From contig NZ_JAXMOR010000018.1 of assembly GCF_034669705.1 (NCBI RefSeq), positions 1 to 64,000 on the forward strand: a stretch of 64,000 bases of DNA, read 5' to 3'. Below are positions 34,565 through 43,878 of the stretch, piece after piece. Every line of letters starts with the position of its first letter. Within the stretch, counting starts at the first letter, position 1. Under the pieces are notes generated by a model. The model ran no database searches, was not told the origin of the DNA, and saw only the letters and a list, made by a program, of their open reading frames with translations. A program made the translations under genes and the position numbers. This DNA comes from Marinovum sp034669705. Its GTDB lineage: Bacteria; Pseudomonadota; Alphaproteobacteria; Rhodobacterales; Rhodobacteraceae.

Positions 34565-36661
34565 TCAGAAACCGAACAGGTTGGCCCGGGTGATTGCCCT
34601 GTCGATGAAACGGGACCGGTCGCTTTCCGGCTGCCAGCCCAGCATGCGCTTGGGTTTGGCATTGTCAAACGGCGAGAGATGCGCCCGGCTTTTCCAGTCG
34701 CGCAACGAGGCGCGCAGCGCCCCCTTGCGCCCCAGCACGTGGCGTTTCAGCCGGTATTTCACCGCATCCGCCGCCCAGAACAGCTGCAGGTTGCCCGGCC
34801 GGACCGCGATCCGCGCGCCTGTGGTCTGGTGGATGGCATCGAAGTAGTCGCGCGCGGTCAGCATCGGCTCGCCCACGAGGGTAAAGCTCTGGCCTACGGC
34901 CTCGGGGTGGTCTCCCATGGCGATCAGCCCGTCGCAGACGTCATCGATCAGCACGAAGGGCAGGATATTGCGTCCCTTGCCCCAGATCCGCACCGCGCCA
35001 GCGCCGTGCCAGCGCCCGATCCCCCAATGCTGCAACGGCCCGCCGGGGCCAACGACGATGCCAGGCCGGGCGATGGTGACCGGCAGGCCGGTGTCGCGGT
35101 ACATCTGCATCAGCCGGCGCTCGCATTCCGCCTTGGAGCGGGCATAGAGGTTGCGGTCCGCCATGTCGTCGGCAAAGCCGGTGTCCTCGGTGATCGTCTG
35201 GCTCGGGTCGGACATGTCATAGGACGCGATGGTGCCGGTATAGACCAGCCGCGAGACGCCGGCGGCCTGCGCCGCCTCGGCCACGCGGAGGGCAACGCCG
35301 ACATCGTTTTCTAACGCCGCCTCCCATGTGGTCTCGAGCGCGCGGGCGAGGTTGTAGACCACCTCGATCCCCTCCATCGCCGCGCGCAGCCCCTCGGCAT
35401 CCCTGAGCGAGACCGCCACGGTCTCGACCTGATCCGGCAGATCGTCAAACGGGCCGGAGCGCCCGCGCGACAGCACCCGGACATCGGTGCCGCGCGCCAC
35501 CAGCGCCCGGGTCAGGTGTCGGCCGATGAACCCGGTGCCGCCGATGACCAGCGCCTTGGGTTGCGGATCGCGGGTCTTGGCGGGGAGCTGCGGTGCAGCA
35601 AGCGCCGGCAGCCGCGCCGCCAGCGTTGCATCGATCGCTTGCGTCACCTGCAGCGCCGCCTCGGGTCCAAAACGCGCATCGAGCGGGCGGCCGGTGCCAG
35701 CCGCGTCATAAAAGGCGCGCACCGCGCCCTGAAACGACAGCGCATAGGGCTGCTTGCGGTTGAGCGAGACCAGCTGTTTGCTGCCGTTCACCACGCCTTC
35801 GCGCAGCGCCTGACCGGCGAGACTCATCTGCCGCAGGAAGGGATTGGCGACGATATCGGCAGTGTTCTCGCGGCTCACCTCGAGGGTGTCATTGGCATAA
35901 TCCAGACGTGCCATGGCGGAAGATCCGCGAATTGTGACCGAGCGGTCATCCATGATCTCTACCAGCGAGATATTGAACGACAGGTCCACCTCGCCGGCCC
36001 GCGCCATCACCCGCCAGACCTGCGGCCGTGTGCCCATGCCGGGCAGCTCGACCGGCTTGCCAACCTCAAGATGCAGCACCTCCACGGGGCCGAAAAGATC
36101 GACCGCGAAGGCATAGAGATGTGGGCCCAGCTCCTTCAACAGGTTGCCGGGCGCGCGCAACAGCCACAGCCCGTAAGGCCCCGAGCGCAGTGGTGGCAGG
36201 GGAAAATGCCAGTTTATCTCGGCCTGCGCCACGCGGCCCAATGCGCCCGAACGCACCATCGCCTTCAACCGCTCGTAGCCTGGCACACCGAGGAAATTAT
36301 GCCCGGCGCCGAGGACCTTGCCGGAGGCTTCGGCGGCCGCCGCCATCGCCTCCATCTCGTCCACCGACAACGCCACCGGTTTCTCGACCAGGCAATGCAG
36401 CCCGGCCTCGAGACATTGCACTGCCAGCGCCCGGTGAAGCTGCGGCGGGGTGCAGATGTGCACCGCGTCGACCACATCCGCCGCGATCATCTCCTCGACC
36501 GAGGTGAAGACCCGCGCACCATGCGCTGCCGCCAGCGCGCCCGCGGCCTCGGCCGAGAGGTCGCAGACCGCCGCCAGCCGCGCCGCGCCGGTCAGTTTCA
36601 CCGCATCTGCATGCCAGTCGGCGATATAGCCGGCGCCGATAATGCCTGTTCTCAAAACCAT
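34565..36661 (-). CDS. Fusion of Gfo/Idh/MocA oxidoreductase and SDR epimerase
   Basis: 698 aa. Residues 1-345: Gfo/Idh/MocA dehydrogenase with Rossmann motif GIIGAGYIA, CTPP and the catalytic-region EKPV. Residues 369-698: extended SDR with GGTGFIG, the Ser/Tyr/Lys triad around YTGTIASYD and YARSK, and a C-terminal sugar-binding region. Two NAD(P)-dependent sugar-modifying activities in one polypeptide, probably consecutive steps on a nucleotide sugar or lipid-linked sugar. Start ATG at 36661, 5 bp after the upstream GT2 stop. The same two domain types occur as separate adjacent genes at 38864-40929. Confidence 0.88.
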   Translation of the reverse strand: MVLRTGIIGAGYIADWHADAVKLTGAARLAAVCDLSAEAAGALAAAHGARVFTSVEEMIAADVVDAVHICTPPQLHRALAVQCLEAGLHCLVEKPVALSVDEMEAMAAAAEASGKVLGAGHNFLGVPGYERLKAMVRSGALGRVAQAEINWHFPLPPLRSGPYGLWLLRAPGNLLKELGPHLYAFAVDLFGPVEVLHLEVGKPVELPGMGTRPQVWRVMARAGEVDLSFNISLVEIMDDRSVTIRGSSAMARLDYANDTLEVSRENTADIVANPFLRQMSLAGQALREGVVNGSKQLVSLNRKQPYALSFQGAVRAFYDAAGTGRPLDARFGPEAALQVTQAIDATLAARLPALAAPQLPAKTRDPQPKALVIGGTGFIGRHLTRALVARGTDVRVLSRGRSGPFDDLPDQVETVAVSLRDAEGLRAAMEGIEVVYNLARALETTWEAALENDVGVALRVAEAAQAAGVSRLVYTGTIASYDMSDPSQTITEDTGFADDMADRNLYARSKAECERRLMQMYRDTGLPVTIARPGIVVGPGGPLQHWGIGRWHGAGAVRIWGKGRNILPFVLIDDVCDGLIAMGDHPEAVGQSFTLVGEPMLTARDYFDAIHQTTGARIAVRPGNLQLFWAADAVKYRLKRHVLGRKGALRASLRDWKSRAHLSPFDNAKPKRMLGWQPESDRSRFIDRAITRANLFGF

Positions 36662-36666
36662 GTCAC

Positions 36667-37641
36667 TCACTTGTACTCGATGATCCGCATGTCGCGGCCC
36701 GTCCACCTGCGCAGGTGAAACCGGAGCATGCCGATCAGGTTGGGAAATTTCGACAGCGTCAGAAAGACCGCGTGATGCAGCGCCACCGAAGGCGCCAGCC
36801 CTTCGTGCCGCATCAGCCCCTGCGCCGTGCGCAGCCAGGACGCCAGATAGGCCAGCAGCACCAAGAGGGTGAGCCAGGGCGCGGCGCTCAGGCCGAAGAG
36901 CGCCAGCACGGGCGCGAAGAGGCCCCAGACCCAGCTGCGCATCCGCTCGCGGCGGAAATACTCCGGGTGCAGATGGCCGACCTGCGCAAAACCGTGACCG
37001 GTGCGCACCGCGCGTTGCCACCATTCGCGGAACCGGGTCATTGCGGCGTCATGGCGGGTCATCTCCTCGGGGAGGCGATAGAGTGTCCAGCCGGCCTTGC
37101 GCAGGCGGCAGCAGAGCTCGTCATCCTCGGCGGCGATCACCCGGCCGTCAAAGCCGCCCGCGTCGAGATAGGCCGCACGACGCACCATCATGTCGCCGCC
37201 GCAGGCCGTGATCTTGCCCGCCGGTCGGTGCCATTCCACCTCGGCCAGCGCGTTGTAGACCGAGGCTTCGGGGGCGATTTCGCGCCGCCAGCCAGTGACC
37301 AGCCCACGCCTCGGATCGGCCAGCAGCGCCTTTTGCGCGGTCTCGATCCAGCCCGGCGCGAGGGCGCAATCGCCGTCGATGAACTGGAGGATCTCCGCCG
37401 CGCCACCGCTGGCCTCGAGATGGAGAAACCCTTCGTGGCGGGCGCGGGCGGCGGTGAAGGGCCGCGTCAGGTCGAGATGCACCACCTCGGCCCCGGCCGC
37501 CTCGGCCGCCGCGACGCTGCCATCGCGCGAGCCGCTGTCGACATAGACCATGCGCCGCGCCTGTCCCCGCGCCGAGGCAAGGCAGCGCTCCAGCCGCGCG
37601 CCCTCGTTGCGGCCGATCAGGATCAGGTCGACCGCGCTCAT
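36667..37641 (-). CDS. Glycosyltransferase family 2 with C-terminal membrane helices
   Basis: 324 aa from the ATG at 37641. GT2 start LILIGRNEGARLERCL, VDSGSRDGS, metal motif FIDGDCAL, then ACGGDMMVRRAAYL and AAEDDELCCRLR. Two hydrophobic stretches near 235-275 (WGLFAPVLALFGL, LTLLVLLAYLASWL) suggest membrane anchoring. It overlaps the GT4 gene by 4 bp and is followed after 5 bp by the fusion gene, so one operon. Confidence 0.87.
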   Translation of the reverse strand: MSAVDLILIGRNEGARLERCLASARGQARRMVYVDSGSRDGSVAAAEAAGAEVVHLDLTRPFTAARARHEGFLHLEASGGAAEILQFIDGDCALAPGWIETAQKALLADPRRGLVTGWRREIAPEASVYNALAEVEWHRPAGKITACGGDMMVRRAAYLDAGGFDGRVIAAEDDELCCRLRKAGWTLYRLPEEMTRHDAAMTRFREWWQRAVRTGHGFAQVGHLHPEYFRRERMRSWVWGLFAPVLALFGLSAAPWLTLLVLLAYLASWLRTAQGLMRHEGLAPSVALHHAVFLTLSKFPNLIGMLRFHLRRWTGRDMRIIEYK

Positions 37642-38867
37642 GGCCGTTTGCCCGGATGGGTGGCGCCGGCGGCATAGACCTCGAACAGCCGGCCGAGCCA
37701 GACCGCCTCCTTGGCGATGTCGAACTCGGCAACCACCCGGGCGCGCCCGGCCTTGCCCATCGTGGCGCGCCTGTCGGGATCGGCCAGTACCGCGCGGATC
37801 GCCTCGGCCAGTTTCAGCGCATCGCCCGGCGGCACCAGAAAGCCGCTCTCGCCATGCTCCACCAGCTCCGACACCCCGGCGACGGAGGTGGCGATCACCG
37901 GCCGGCCGGCCGCCATCGCCTCCATCAGCACCACCGGCACGCCTTCTGCAAAGCTCGGCAGCACCAGCGCATCGGTGTCCTTCAGTGCCTGCGCCACCTC
38001 GGACTGGCTGCGGTAGCCGGCGAACTCGACCACCTCGGCAAGCCCCAGAGCGGCGGCGTCCTGTTCCAGCCGCGCCCGCTCCGCCCCGTCGCCGATCAGG
38101 GTGACGCGCAACTCTGGCAGCTCTTCGCGCAGGAAGCTCAGCGCCTCGAGCAGCACCGGCACCCCCTTGACCGCCGCCAGCCGGCCGACAAAGGTCAGAT
38201 GCGGCGGGCCGCCGCGCGGGGATGGGGCATAGCGCGCCGGGTCGATGCCGCAATGCACGATATGCAGCTTGTCCCAGTCCGGGCGGTCGGAAAAGATCAT
38301 TGCCTGCGCCCGGCAGAACTCGGAAATGCAGGCGACAAACCGCGCCCGGGCGATCTTTTCGTCCAGCCGCCAGTGCTCTGGGGCAAAGAAGATATCCGGG
38401 CCATGCAGGGTGAAGCTGTAGGGGATGCCGGTCAGCTCCGAGGCCAGCATGGCGACGGTGCAGCTTGCCTTGGCGATATGGTTGTGCAGGTGGCGCACGC
38501 CGTGGCGCTGCATGTGATCGGCCAGCAGGATCGCCTCGGCGAAATAGAACATCTGCCAGAGGCCATTGCGAAGCCCCCCCGGCGCCGTCCGCCAGGCCAG
38601 CCGCAGGGCGCGGAAGAACCGCTCCGGGTGGCGCAACAGCCGCAGCTTGGCGCGCGCCAGCCGCAGCGGGTGTTTCGCCGCCTCCAGCACGTGGAAGGTC
38701 TGCGCCGCCTCGGTGATCTGTTCCTCGCCCACCAGGTGCTCTGGCTCGGTGCGGCGGATCGAGGCGGTCAATACGGTCAGCCCCTGCGCCCGCAACGCCG
38801 CCACTTCGCGCTGGATGAAGGTGTCGGTGGCGCGGGGGTATTCGCCGGTGAGATAGAGCAGCGTCAT
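37638..38867 (-). CDS. Glycosyltransferase family 4 (GT-B)
   Basis: 409 aa. N-terminal domain starts LLYLTGEYPRATDTFIQRE; acceptor-side HLHNHIAK. Donor domain FVGRLAAVKGVPVLLEAL, and EX7E motif in SFAEGVPVVLMEAMAAG. Typical of exopolysaccharide glycosyltransferases adding a sugar to the growing lipid-linked unit. Overlaps both neighbours by 4 bp. Confidence 0.9.
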   Translation of the reverse strand: MTLLYLTGEYPRATDTFIQREVAALRAQGLTVLTASIRRTEPEHLVGEEQITEAAQTFHVLEAAKHPLRLARAKLRLLRHPERFFRALRLAWRTAPGGLRNGLWQMFYFAEAILLADHMQRHGVRHLHNHIAKASCTVAMLASELTGIPYSFTLHGPDIFFAPEHWRLDEKIARARFVACISEFCRAQAMIFSDRPDWDKLHIVHCGIDPARYAPSPRGGPPHLTFVGRLAAVKGVPVLLEALSFLREELPELRVTLIGDGAERARLEQDAAALGLAEVVEFAGYRSQSEVAQALKDTDALVLPSFAEGVPVVLMEAMAAGRPVIATSVAGVSELVEHGESGFLVPPGDALKLAEAIRAVLADPDRRATMGKAGRARVVAEFDIAKEAVWLGRLFEVYAAGATHPGKRP

Positions 38868-39820
38868 GCCTGGGCCTCGTGCATCAGCGCCTCGAAGCTC
38901 TGCGCCTGTCGCAGGCCCAGCACCTCGCGCATGCGGCTGTTGTCATAGCTGACCGGCAGGAAGCGCGCGCGCAGCACCTCGGGGCGCAGCAGGCCCGGCA
39001 GGCGTTGGCGTGGCGCCACCGCGGTGGCCAGCCGTGCCAGCGGCATCAGCCAGCGCCAGTTGAGCGGCAGAACCAGCGGCGGCTTGCCGGCAAGGCAGCC
39101 GAGGTAGCGGCGGCGGTCCGGCAGGTCCTCGTCGAGCAGGTTGATCGGTCCGGTGGCGGGTCGCAGGGCGGCGGCCAGCAGCGCCGCGGTGCAGGTCGAG
39201 ATATGGCAGAGCGGGATCTCGCCCCGACCGGCCAGCCGCAGCAGAACCGGCCCTACGGCAAACCCCAGATGCGCATTCCAAAGCCGGTCGGGGCCAAAGA
39301 CCGCTCCGGCGCGCAGGATGGTGAGCCTGTGGCCCTGCGTTTCGGCGGTGGTCGCAACCAGCTGCTCCTGCGCGGCCTTGTGGCTGGCATAGGCGTCGGC
39401 CTTGGCGTCGGCGTCGAGCAGCGGGACGCTCTCGCCGATCATCTCGCCGGTCTCGGCCGTCGCCATGTCATAGACCGCCATGGAACTCAGATGCACCAGC
39501 TTGGCGCCCTCGGGCAGGGCGACCAGCAGGGCCTGCGTCGCCTGTATGGTGTCCCGCGCCTGTCGGGCGGCATCGCCCGAGAGCGAGGCCGCCAGGTGCA
39601 GCACCACGTCGGCCCGCGCGCAGGCGGCGGGCAGGGCGGCGAGATCGGTCAGGTCGCCTTCGAGCACCGTAATCCCGGCATCGTCGCGCCAGCCTTTCGG
39701 CGCGGTCGCCGCGTCGCGCACCACCGCGATCACCGCGTGGCCGCGCGCCCGCGCCGCAGCGACGGTGTGGCGGCCGACATAGCCGGCCGCGCCGGTGATC
39801 AGCAGGGTCAGCGCGCCCAT
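38864..39820 (-). CDS. NAD(P)-dependent epimerase/dehydratase (extended SDR)
   Basis: 318 aa. Cofactor motif GAAGYVG near residue 10; YASHKA holds the catalytic Tyr and Lys; VHLSSMAVYD holds the Ser. Likely acts on a sugar nucleotide. It overlaps the upstream Gfo/Idh/MocA gene by 13 bp, so the pair mirrors the domain order of the 34565-36661 fusion. Confidence 0.86.
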   Translation of the reverse strand: MGALTLLITGAAGYVGRHTVAAARARGHAVIAVVRDAATAPKGWRDDAGITVLEGDLTDLAALPAACARADVVLHLAASLSGDAARQARDTIQATQALLVALPEGAKLVHLSSMAVYDMATAETGEMIGESVPLLDADAKADAYASHKAAQEQLVATTAETQGHRLTILRAGAVFGPDRLWNAHLGFAVGPVLLRLAGRGEIPLCHISTCTAALLAAALRPATGPINLLDEDLPDRRRYLGCLAGKPPLVLPLNWRWLMPLARLATAVAPRQRLPGLLRPEVLRARFLPVSYDNSRMREVLGLRQAQSFEALMHEAQA

Positions 39821-40929
39821 GGCACAGGCTCCGGTTTGCGGCAGCGGGTCACCATGTCCTGCGGCCCGGTGTCGTCGCCGGCATATTGCATCGCCAGCGT
39901 CACCTCGGTCAGATGCAGGGCGAAGTCGTTGTCGAGCCGACAGTCACGGCCCTCGGCCAGCGCATCCAGCATCTCGACCGGCCCCAGCGCGAAGTTCATC
40001 GCCGCAGCGCCCTTGCGAGAGACCTTGGGATGGCTCGGCCCGCCGGGCTTGCACCGCCGGCCGATAGGCAGCTCCAGCAGCCGCCGCCGCAGATTGACCC
40101 GCGGGTGAAATCGCACGGCAGCGGCGTTGTTCCACGCTTGTTTCATCGCCAGCACGCCCCTGTCGCCGATGGCGCGGATGCGGTGGTCATGCGGCGCGAC
40201 GATCGAGCAGGTCAGCCGCGCCACCTCGCCGCCATGGAAGAACAGCGTGGCAGTGGCGAAATCCGGGGTGTTCGCGCCGCCGGGCTTGTCGGGGATCACC
40301 TCGGCCGAGGCCGCCACCACCCGGCGCACCGGACCGAAGGCGGCGATCAGCCAGGCCAGGTAATAGCCCGCGTGTTCGAGGGTGCAGCCCACGCGAAACT
40401 CGTCTTCGGCGGGCCAGGGCGCGCCGCTTTCGCTGATCCAGCTGCCATAGCGGGCCTGCGGCACGAAGCCGTCGTCAAGCTCGGCATAGACCAGGCGCAC
40501 CGGGCCGGCGGTGCCGCGGCGGATCTCGCGCAGGAAGACCTGCGCCGCCTCGCCCAGCACGCTGCTGGGCGCCGAGGCCAGCATCAGCCCGGCGGCGTCG
40601 GCCTGGGCCTTGAGGGATTGCGCCTCGTCGAGGGTCATCGCCAGCGGCTTTTCGCACCAGACATGCCGGCCAGCGGCGAGACAGGCACGGTTGATCTCGA
40701 AATGCGCATGCGGATTGGTGAGGTTGAGCACCAGCGCGCCCTCTGGCAGCGCCTCGAGAAAGCCCCGCAGATCGGCCTGCGGCGGCACGTCCCAATGGGT
40801 GCAAAAGGCGGCAAGGCGCGCGGTGTCGGTGTCATGCGCGGCCACCACCCGCAGATCGCGATACAGCGCGAAGGAGCGCATGTAGAGATCGGCGACAAAG
40901 CCGCAGCCGATGAGACCCACGGCGCGCAT
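39808..40929 (-). CDS. Gfo/Idh/MocA family oxidoreductase
   Basis: 373 aa from the ATG at 40929 (GTG at 40932 also possible). Rossmann start VGLIGCGFVAD, NLTNPHAHFEI, and CEKPLAMT with the catalytic-region Lys; EHAGYYLAW lies in the substrate domain. NAD(P)-dependent oxidoreduction of a sugar or its derivative. First gene of the minus-strand operon running to 34565. Confidence 0.88.
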   Translation of the reverse strand: MRAVGLIGCGFVADLYMRSFALYRDLRVVAAHDTDTARLAAFCTHWDVPPQADLRGFLEALPEGALVLNLTNPHAHFEINRACLAAGRHVWCEKPLAMTLDEAQSLKAQADAAGLMLASAPSSVLGEAAQVFLREIRRGTAGPVRLVYAELDDGFVPQARYGSWISESGAPWPAEDEFRVGCTLEHAGYYLAWLIAAFGPVRRVVAASAEVIPDKPGGANTPDFATATLFFHGGEVARLTCSIVAPHDHRIRAIGDRGVLAMKQAWNNAAAVRFHPRVNLRRRLLELPIGRRCKPGGPSHPKVSRKGAAAMNFALGPVEMLDALAEGRDCRLDNDFALHLTEVTLAMQYAGDDTGPQDMVTRCRKPEPVPWAR

Positions 40930-41150
40930 CACCGGCCCCCGAAGGCGAGGGCAGGGCGAAGGGTCGTGCCGATCCGTGTCAAAGGCATGCGCGCGGCTGT
41001 CCGTTCGTGGCTGTTCGTTGCTGTCAGGCGGTATTAACCACCCGAAGATGGCAATTTTTCGGCCGGCGGCGGCCGGGACGCAGAAAATGCCGCGCCGCCG
41101 CGCGGGATTTGCGGTTTTTCCTTACCTTCGCCATCTTGCGCGCCGATGAT

Positions 41151-41960
41151 ATGCCCGTTCAAGCGGAGGGCAACGTGTATTTCGAGGTAGGAGAATACCG
41201 GCTGGCGATCACCATGCCGCGTCGCGCCGGGCTGATGGCCGAGGTCGCTGAGCGTCTGGCGCGCGGCGAAGGGTTTGCTCTGGCGACGGTCAATCTCGAC
41301 CACCTTGTCAAGCTGCGGCAGAGCGCGGCCTTTCGCCGGGCCTATGACGCACAGGACCTGGTGGTGGCGGATGGCAACCCGCTGGTCTGGCTGTCGAAAC
41401 TGGCCGGCGACCCGGTCGAGCTGATCCCCGGCGCCGACATGGTGGTGCCGCTGGCGGAACTGGCGGCGGCGCAGGGCGTGCCGGTGGCTCTGGTGGGCAG
41501 CACCGAGGCGGCCTTGCAGGGCGCGGCCGAGGCGCTGTGCGCCCGGGTGCCCGGCCTGCAGGTGGCGGCCCGGATCGCCCCGCCGATGGGCTTCGAACCG
41601 GCCGGGCCGGGGGGCGCGGCGGTCCTGCGCGAGGTCGCGGCTTCTGGCGCGCGGCTGGCCTTTCTGGCGCTGGGCGCGCCGAAGCAGGAGGTGCTGGCGG
41701 CGCGCGGCCGCGAAATCGCGCCGGGGGTGGGCTTTGCCTCGATCGGCGCGGGGCTCGATTTCCTTGCCGGGGCGCAGCAGCGCGCGCCGAAGATCGTGCG
41801 CAGCCTCGCGCTGGAATGGCTCTGGCGGATGCTGTCGAACCCGCGCCGGCTGGTCGCGCGCTATGCGCTCTGCGCCGCCATCCTGCCGGGCCATGCGCTC
41901 ACCGCGCTGCGCCACCGGAGAGGACCGAGCCTCAGGCCCGGGTCGAGCGGATCTCGCTGA
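41151..41960 (+). CDS. WecG/TagA/CpsF family glycosyltransferase
   Basis: 269 aa from the ATG at 41151; upstream in-frame codons look non-coding. Family signatures: ATVNLDHLVKLRQS, VVADGNPLVW, the IPGADMV region and FLALGAPKQE, with GAGLDFLAGAQQRAPK near the C-terminus. Members transfer ManNAc(A)-type or glucose residues to a lipid-linked sugar early in glycan assembly. It is divergent from the Gfo/SDR operon and its 3' end overlaps the end of dxs by 29 bp, convergently. Confidence 0.9.
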   Translation: MPVQAEGNVYFEVGEYRLAITMPRRAGLMAEVAERLARGEGFALATVNLDHLVKLRQSAAFRRAYDAQDLVVADGNPLVWLSKLAGDPVELIPGADMVVPLAELAAAQGVPVALVGSTEAALQGAAEALCARVPGLQVAARIAPPMGFEPAGPGGAAVLREVAASGARLAFLALGAPKQEVLAARGREIAPGVGFASIGAGLDFLAGAQQRAPKIVRSLALEWLWRMLSNPRRLVARYALCAAILPGHALTALRHRRGPSLRPGSSGSR

Positions 41961-43860
41961 CGCCCAGCACTTCGAGCACCTTGGCCTCGATATCCTCGGC
42001 ATTGAGCCCCGCCACCGCGTACATGTCGCGCGGGCTGGCCTGGTCGATGAAGGTGTCCGGCAGCACCATCGAGCGATACTTGAGCCCGCTGTCGAACACG
42101 CCTTCCTCGGCCAGAAGCTGCGCCACATGGCTGCCGAAGCCGCCAACCGCGCCCTCCTCGACGCAGATCAGCGCCTCGTGTTCGGCGGCGAGCCTGAGGA
42201 TCAGGTCGCGGTCGAGCGGCTTGGCGAAACGGGCGTCGGCGACGGTCGGGGTGATGCCCTTGGCTGCCAGCGCCTCGCAGGCGTCGAGCACCTCTTTGAG
42301 CCGCGCGCCGAAAGAGAGAAGCGCCACGCCCTTGCCCTCGCGCACAATGCGCCCCTTGCCGATCTCGAGCGGCACGCCCTTTTCCGGCATCTCGACGCCG
42401 ACGCCCTCGCCACGCGGGTAGCGAAAGGCAATCGGGCCTTCGTCATGCGCGGCGGCGGTGGCGACCATATGCACCAGTTCCGCCTCGTCGGCGGCGGCCA
42501 TCACCACCATGCCCGGCAGGTTGGCCATGAAGGCCACGTCGAAGGCACCGGCGTGGGTGGCCCCGTCGGCGCCGACCAGCCCGGCCCGGTCAATGGCGAA
42601 ACGCACCGGCAGGCGCTGGATCGCGACGTCATGCACCACCTGATCATAGCCGCGCTGCAGGAAGGTCGAGTAGATCGCGCAGAACGGCCGCATGCCGCCG
42701 GCCGCCAGCCCGGCCGAGAAGGTCACGCCGTGCTGTTCGGCGATGCCGACGTCGAAGCAGCGGCTGGGGTAGCGGGTGTTGAACAGGTCAAGCCCGGTGC
42801 CGTCCGGCATTGCCGCGGTCACCGCGCAGATCCGGTTGTCGCGCTCGGCGGCCTTGATCAGCTCCTGCCCGAAGACCTTGGTATAGGCGGGCGCGTTCGA
42901 GGGTGTCTTCTTCTGCTTGCCGGTGACCACGTCGAACTTGGCCGTGGCATGGCCCTTGTCATCGGCGGTTTCGGCCGGGTGATAGCCCTTGCCCTTGCGG
43001 GTCAGCGCATGGATCAGGATCGGCCCGGTGGCGCGCGCCTGCACCGTGCGCAGCACCGGCAACAGCTGGTGCAGGTCATGGCCGTCGATCGGCCCGAGGT
43101 AGGAAAAGCCCAGCTCCTCGAACAGGGTGCCGCCCACCGCCATGCCCTTGAGCATGTCCTTGGCGCGCTTGGCACCTTCTCGGAACGGCTCCGGCAGCAT
43201 CGAAACCGCGGCCTTGGCGGCGGACTTGAGGTCCTGGAACGGCGCCTCGGCATAGAGCCGCGACAGGTAGGAGGACATGGCGCCCACCGGCGGGGCGATC
43301 GACATCTCGTTGTCGTTGAGGATGACGATCATCCGCTTGCCTAGGTGGCCGGCGTTGTTCAGCGCTTCAAACGCCATGCCGGCGCTCATCGCGCCATCGC
43401 CGATCACCGCGATGGCATCGCCGTGGCCGGTGTCGCAGGCACCGCCGAGATCGCGCGCCACGGCAAAGCCCAGCGCGGCCGAGATCGAGGTCGAGCTGTG
43501 GGCCGCGCCGAAAGGGTCATAGGGGCTTTCGCTGCGCTTGGTGAAGCCCGAGAGCCCGCCCTTCTGGCGCAGGGTGCGGATGCGGTCGCGACGGCCGGTG
43601 AGGATCTTGTGCGGGTAACACTGGTGGCTGACGTCCCAGATGATCTTGTCGCGCGGCGCGTCGAAGACCGCATGCAGCGCCACCGTCAGCTCGACCACGC
43701 CGAGACCGGCACCGAGGTGGCCGCCGGTCTCGGAAACCGCGCTGATCGTCTCGTCGCGCAGCTCATGCGCCAGCCGCACCAATTCCGCATCGGAGAACTG
43801 CTTGAGGTCGGCGGGGCCGTGGACACGGTCCAAGAGCGGGGTTTCCGGGCGGTCAGACAT
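41932..43860 (-). CDS. dxs: 1-deoxy-D-xylulose-5-phosphate synthase
   Basis: 642 aa. Thiamine-diphosphate enzyme condensing pyruvate and glyceraldehyde 3-phosphate, the first step of the MEP isoprenoid pathway. Signatures: WDVSHQCYPHKILTGR, GDGAMSAGMAFEALNNAG with the ThDP/Mg motif ending in NDNEMSI, and DRAGLVGADGATHAG in the pyrimidine domain. Placed 18 bp after ispA, the next isoprenoid enzyme, in an xseB-ispA-dxs order common in alphaproteobacteria. Confidence 0.97.
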   Translation of the reverse strand: MSDRPETPLLDRVHGPADLKQFSDAELVRLAHELRDETISAVSETGGHLGAGLGVVELTVALHAVFDAPRDKIIWDVSHQCYPHKILTGRRDRIRTLRQKGGLSGFTKRSESPYDPFGAAHSSTSISAALGFAVARDLGGACDTGHGDAIAVIGDGAMSAGMAFEALNNAGHLGKRMIVILNDNEMSIAPPVGAMSSYLSRLYAEAPFQDLKSAAKAAVSMLPEPFREGAKRAKDMLKGMAVGGTLFEELGFSYLGPIDGHDLHQLLPVLRTVQARATGPILIHALTRKGKGYHPAETADDKGHATAKFDVVTGKQKKTPSNAPAYTKVFGQELIKAAERDNRICAVTAAMPDGTGLDLFNTRYPSRCFDVGIAEQHGVTFSAGLAAGGMRPFCAIYSTFLQRGYDQVVHDVAIQRLPVRFAIDRAGLVGADGATHAGAFDVAFMANLPGMVVMAAADEAELVHMVATAAAHDEGPIAFRYPRGEGVGVEMPEKGVPLEIGKGRIVREGKGVALLSFGARLKEVLDACEALAAKGITPTVADARFAKPLDRDLILRLAAEHEALICVEEGAVGGFGSHVAQLLAEEGVFDSGLKYRSMVLPDTFIDQASPRDMYAVAGLNAEDIEAKVLEVLGVSEIRSTRA

Positions 43861-43878
43861 GCACGGCTCCTTGGCCTA

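Noticed and set aside
36662..37024. Upstream extension of the Gfo-SDR fusion frame
   Set aside because: Lies within the GT2 gene in another frame; the Rossmann motif begins a few residues after the ATG at 36661.
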